Assembly: GCA_002329395.1 (NCBI GenBank)
Contig: DCTQ01000039.1
Span: forward strand, 37,761-43,385
DNA length: 5,625 nt
Direction of reading: 5' to 3'
Source: Candidatus Avelusimicrobium alvi
Lineage (GTDB): Bacteria; Elusimicrobiota; Elusimicrobia; Elusimicrobiales; Elusimicrobiaceae
The notes beneath the pieces were generated by a model. That model was not told the origin of the DNA and did no database searches. It worked only from the letters and a program-made list of their open reading frames with translations. Shown here piece by piece: positions 5,364-5,625 of this stretch (positions are counted from its first letter, which is position 1; each line of letters opens with the position of its first letter). The position numbers were made by a program, and so were the translations under genes.

Positions 5364-5625
5364 TTAATAAACGGCTTTACATGTATACGTAGGGCAATAC
5401 TTGTTTCCGCTAATCGTATAAGGCCCTCCGGGATGGCACGTACGCCCCACATCGCTGCTGCTTTTACAAGAGGACACAAACACACTGGCCGCCAGCGTTG
5501 AGGGAAGCCCTGATGAAAAATTCACCGTGGAAGCCATCATACAGCTGGCGTAACAGACATTATCATTTCCGATATTATTTTCCAAGCCTTGGTCCGTCAG
5601 CACCCATTGATATGTGGGCTCCGCT
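5364..5625 (-). CDS. C-terminal part of an unrecognised cysteine-rich, probably exported protein
   Basis: An open frame enters from the right edge and ends at TAA (5366-5364). Only the last 87 residues are visible; a GTG at 5603 is unlikely to be the start, because the frame continues past it to the edge with no ribosome binding site seen. The visible part is rich in Ser, Thr, Asn and Gly with six cysteines (in contexts VCYASC, SSC, TCHPGG, YCPTYTC) and no long hydrophobic stretch, as in a disulfide-bonded extracytoplasmic domain. It may be the globular end of another pilin-like protein, given the pilin at the left of the window, but no N-terminal helix is visible and I do not recognise the family. 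Confidence 0.7.
   Translation of the reverse strand, partial: AEPTYQWVLTDQGLENNIGNDNVCYASCMMASTVNFSSGLPSTLAASVFVSSCKSSSDVGRTCHPGGPYTISGNKYCPTYTCKAVY

Overview
The window is a compact bacterial housekeeping operon on the + strand (about 967-5277), flanked on the - strand by a type IV pilin-like gene (left) and the 3' end of a cysteine-rich gene (right). No taxon marker is decisive. The mix of a lone pilin with a short Arg-containing leader and a two-cysteine C-terminus, moderate GC with A-rich coding strands, and a condensed fmt-PASTA-rpe plus rpsP-khpA-trmD-rplS layout suggests a gut-type Elusimicrobiota (Elusimicrobium-like) genome. This is an inference from general resemblance, not a match I could run.

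Left region (1-966). A probably bidirectional terminator (15-40) ends a gene lying outside the window. It is followed by about 160 bp of non-coding, hairpin-rich DNA (51-210) with complementary ends, which looks like a dispersed intergenic repeat. A second terminator (210-243) is oriented for the - strand and closes the pilin gene (294-836, -). The pilin leader carries a perfect 18-bp inverted repeat abutting its Shine-Dalgarno, and an 11-T tract inside a possible promoter spacer. The divergent fmt gene has an extended -10 box only a few bases before its ATG.

Central operon (967-5277). fmt (initiator tRNA formylation), a kinase-less membrane PASTA protein, and rpe (pentose phosphate epimerase) are translationally coupled by overlaps of 1 and 4 nt. 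After 46 nt containing a leader hairpin come rpsP (bS16), khpA (KH-domain RNA-binding protein), trmD (tRNA m1G37 methyltransferase) and rplS (bL19). rimM, the usual gene between the KH gene and trmD, is absent. The group joins translation initiation, ribosome assembly and tRNA modification with an envelope PASTA protein. A strong terminator (5310-5345) closes it and can also serve the convergent - strand gene.

Right region (5346-5625). The C-terminal 87 residues of a cysteine-rich, probably exported protein run off the window edge.

The housekeeping genes are well supported. The most notable leads are the structured repeat, the pilin leader architecture, the kinase-less PASTA gene in a position occupied by a PASTA kinase in some other bacteria, the loss of rimM from the trmD operon, and a Glu where the TrmD catalytic Asp is expected.
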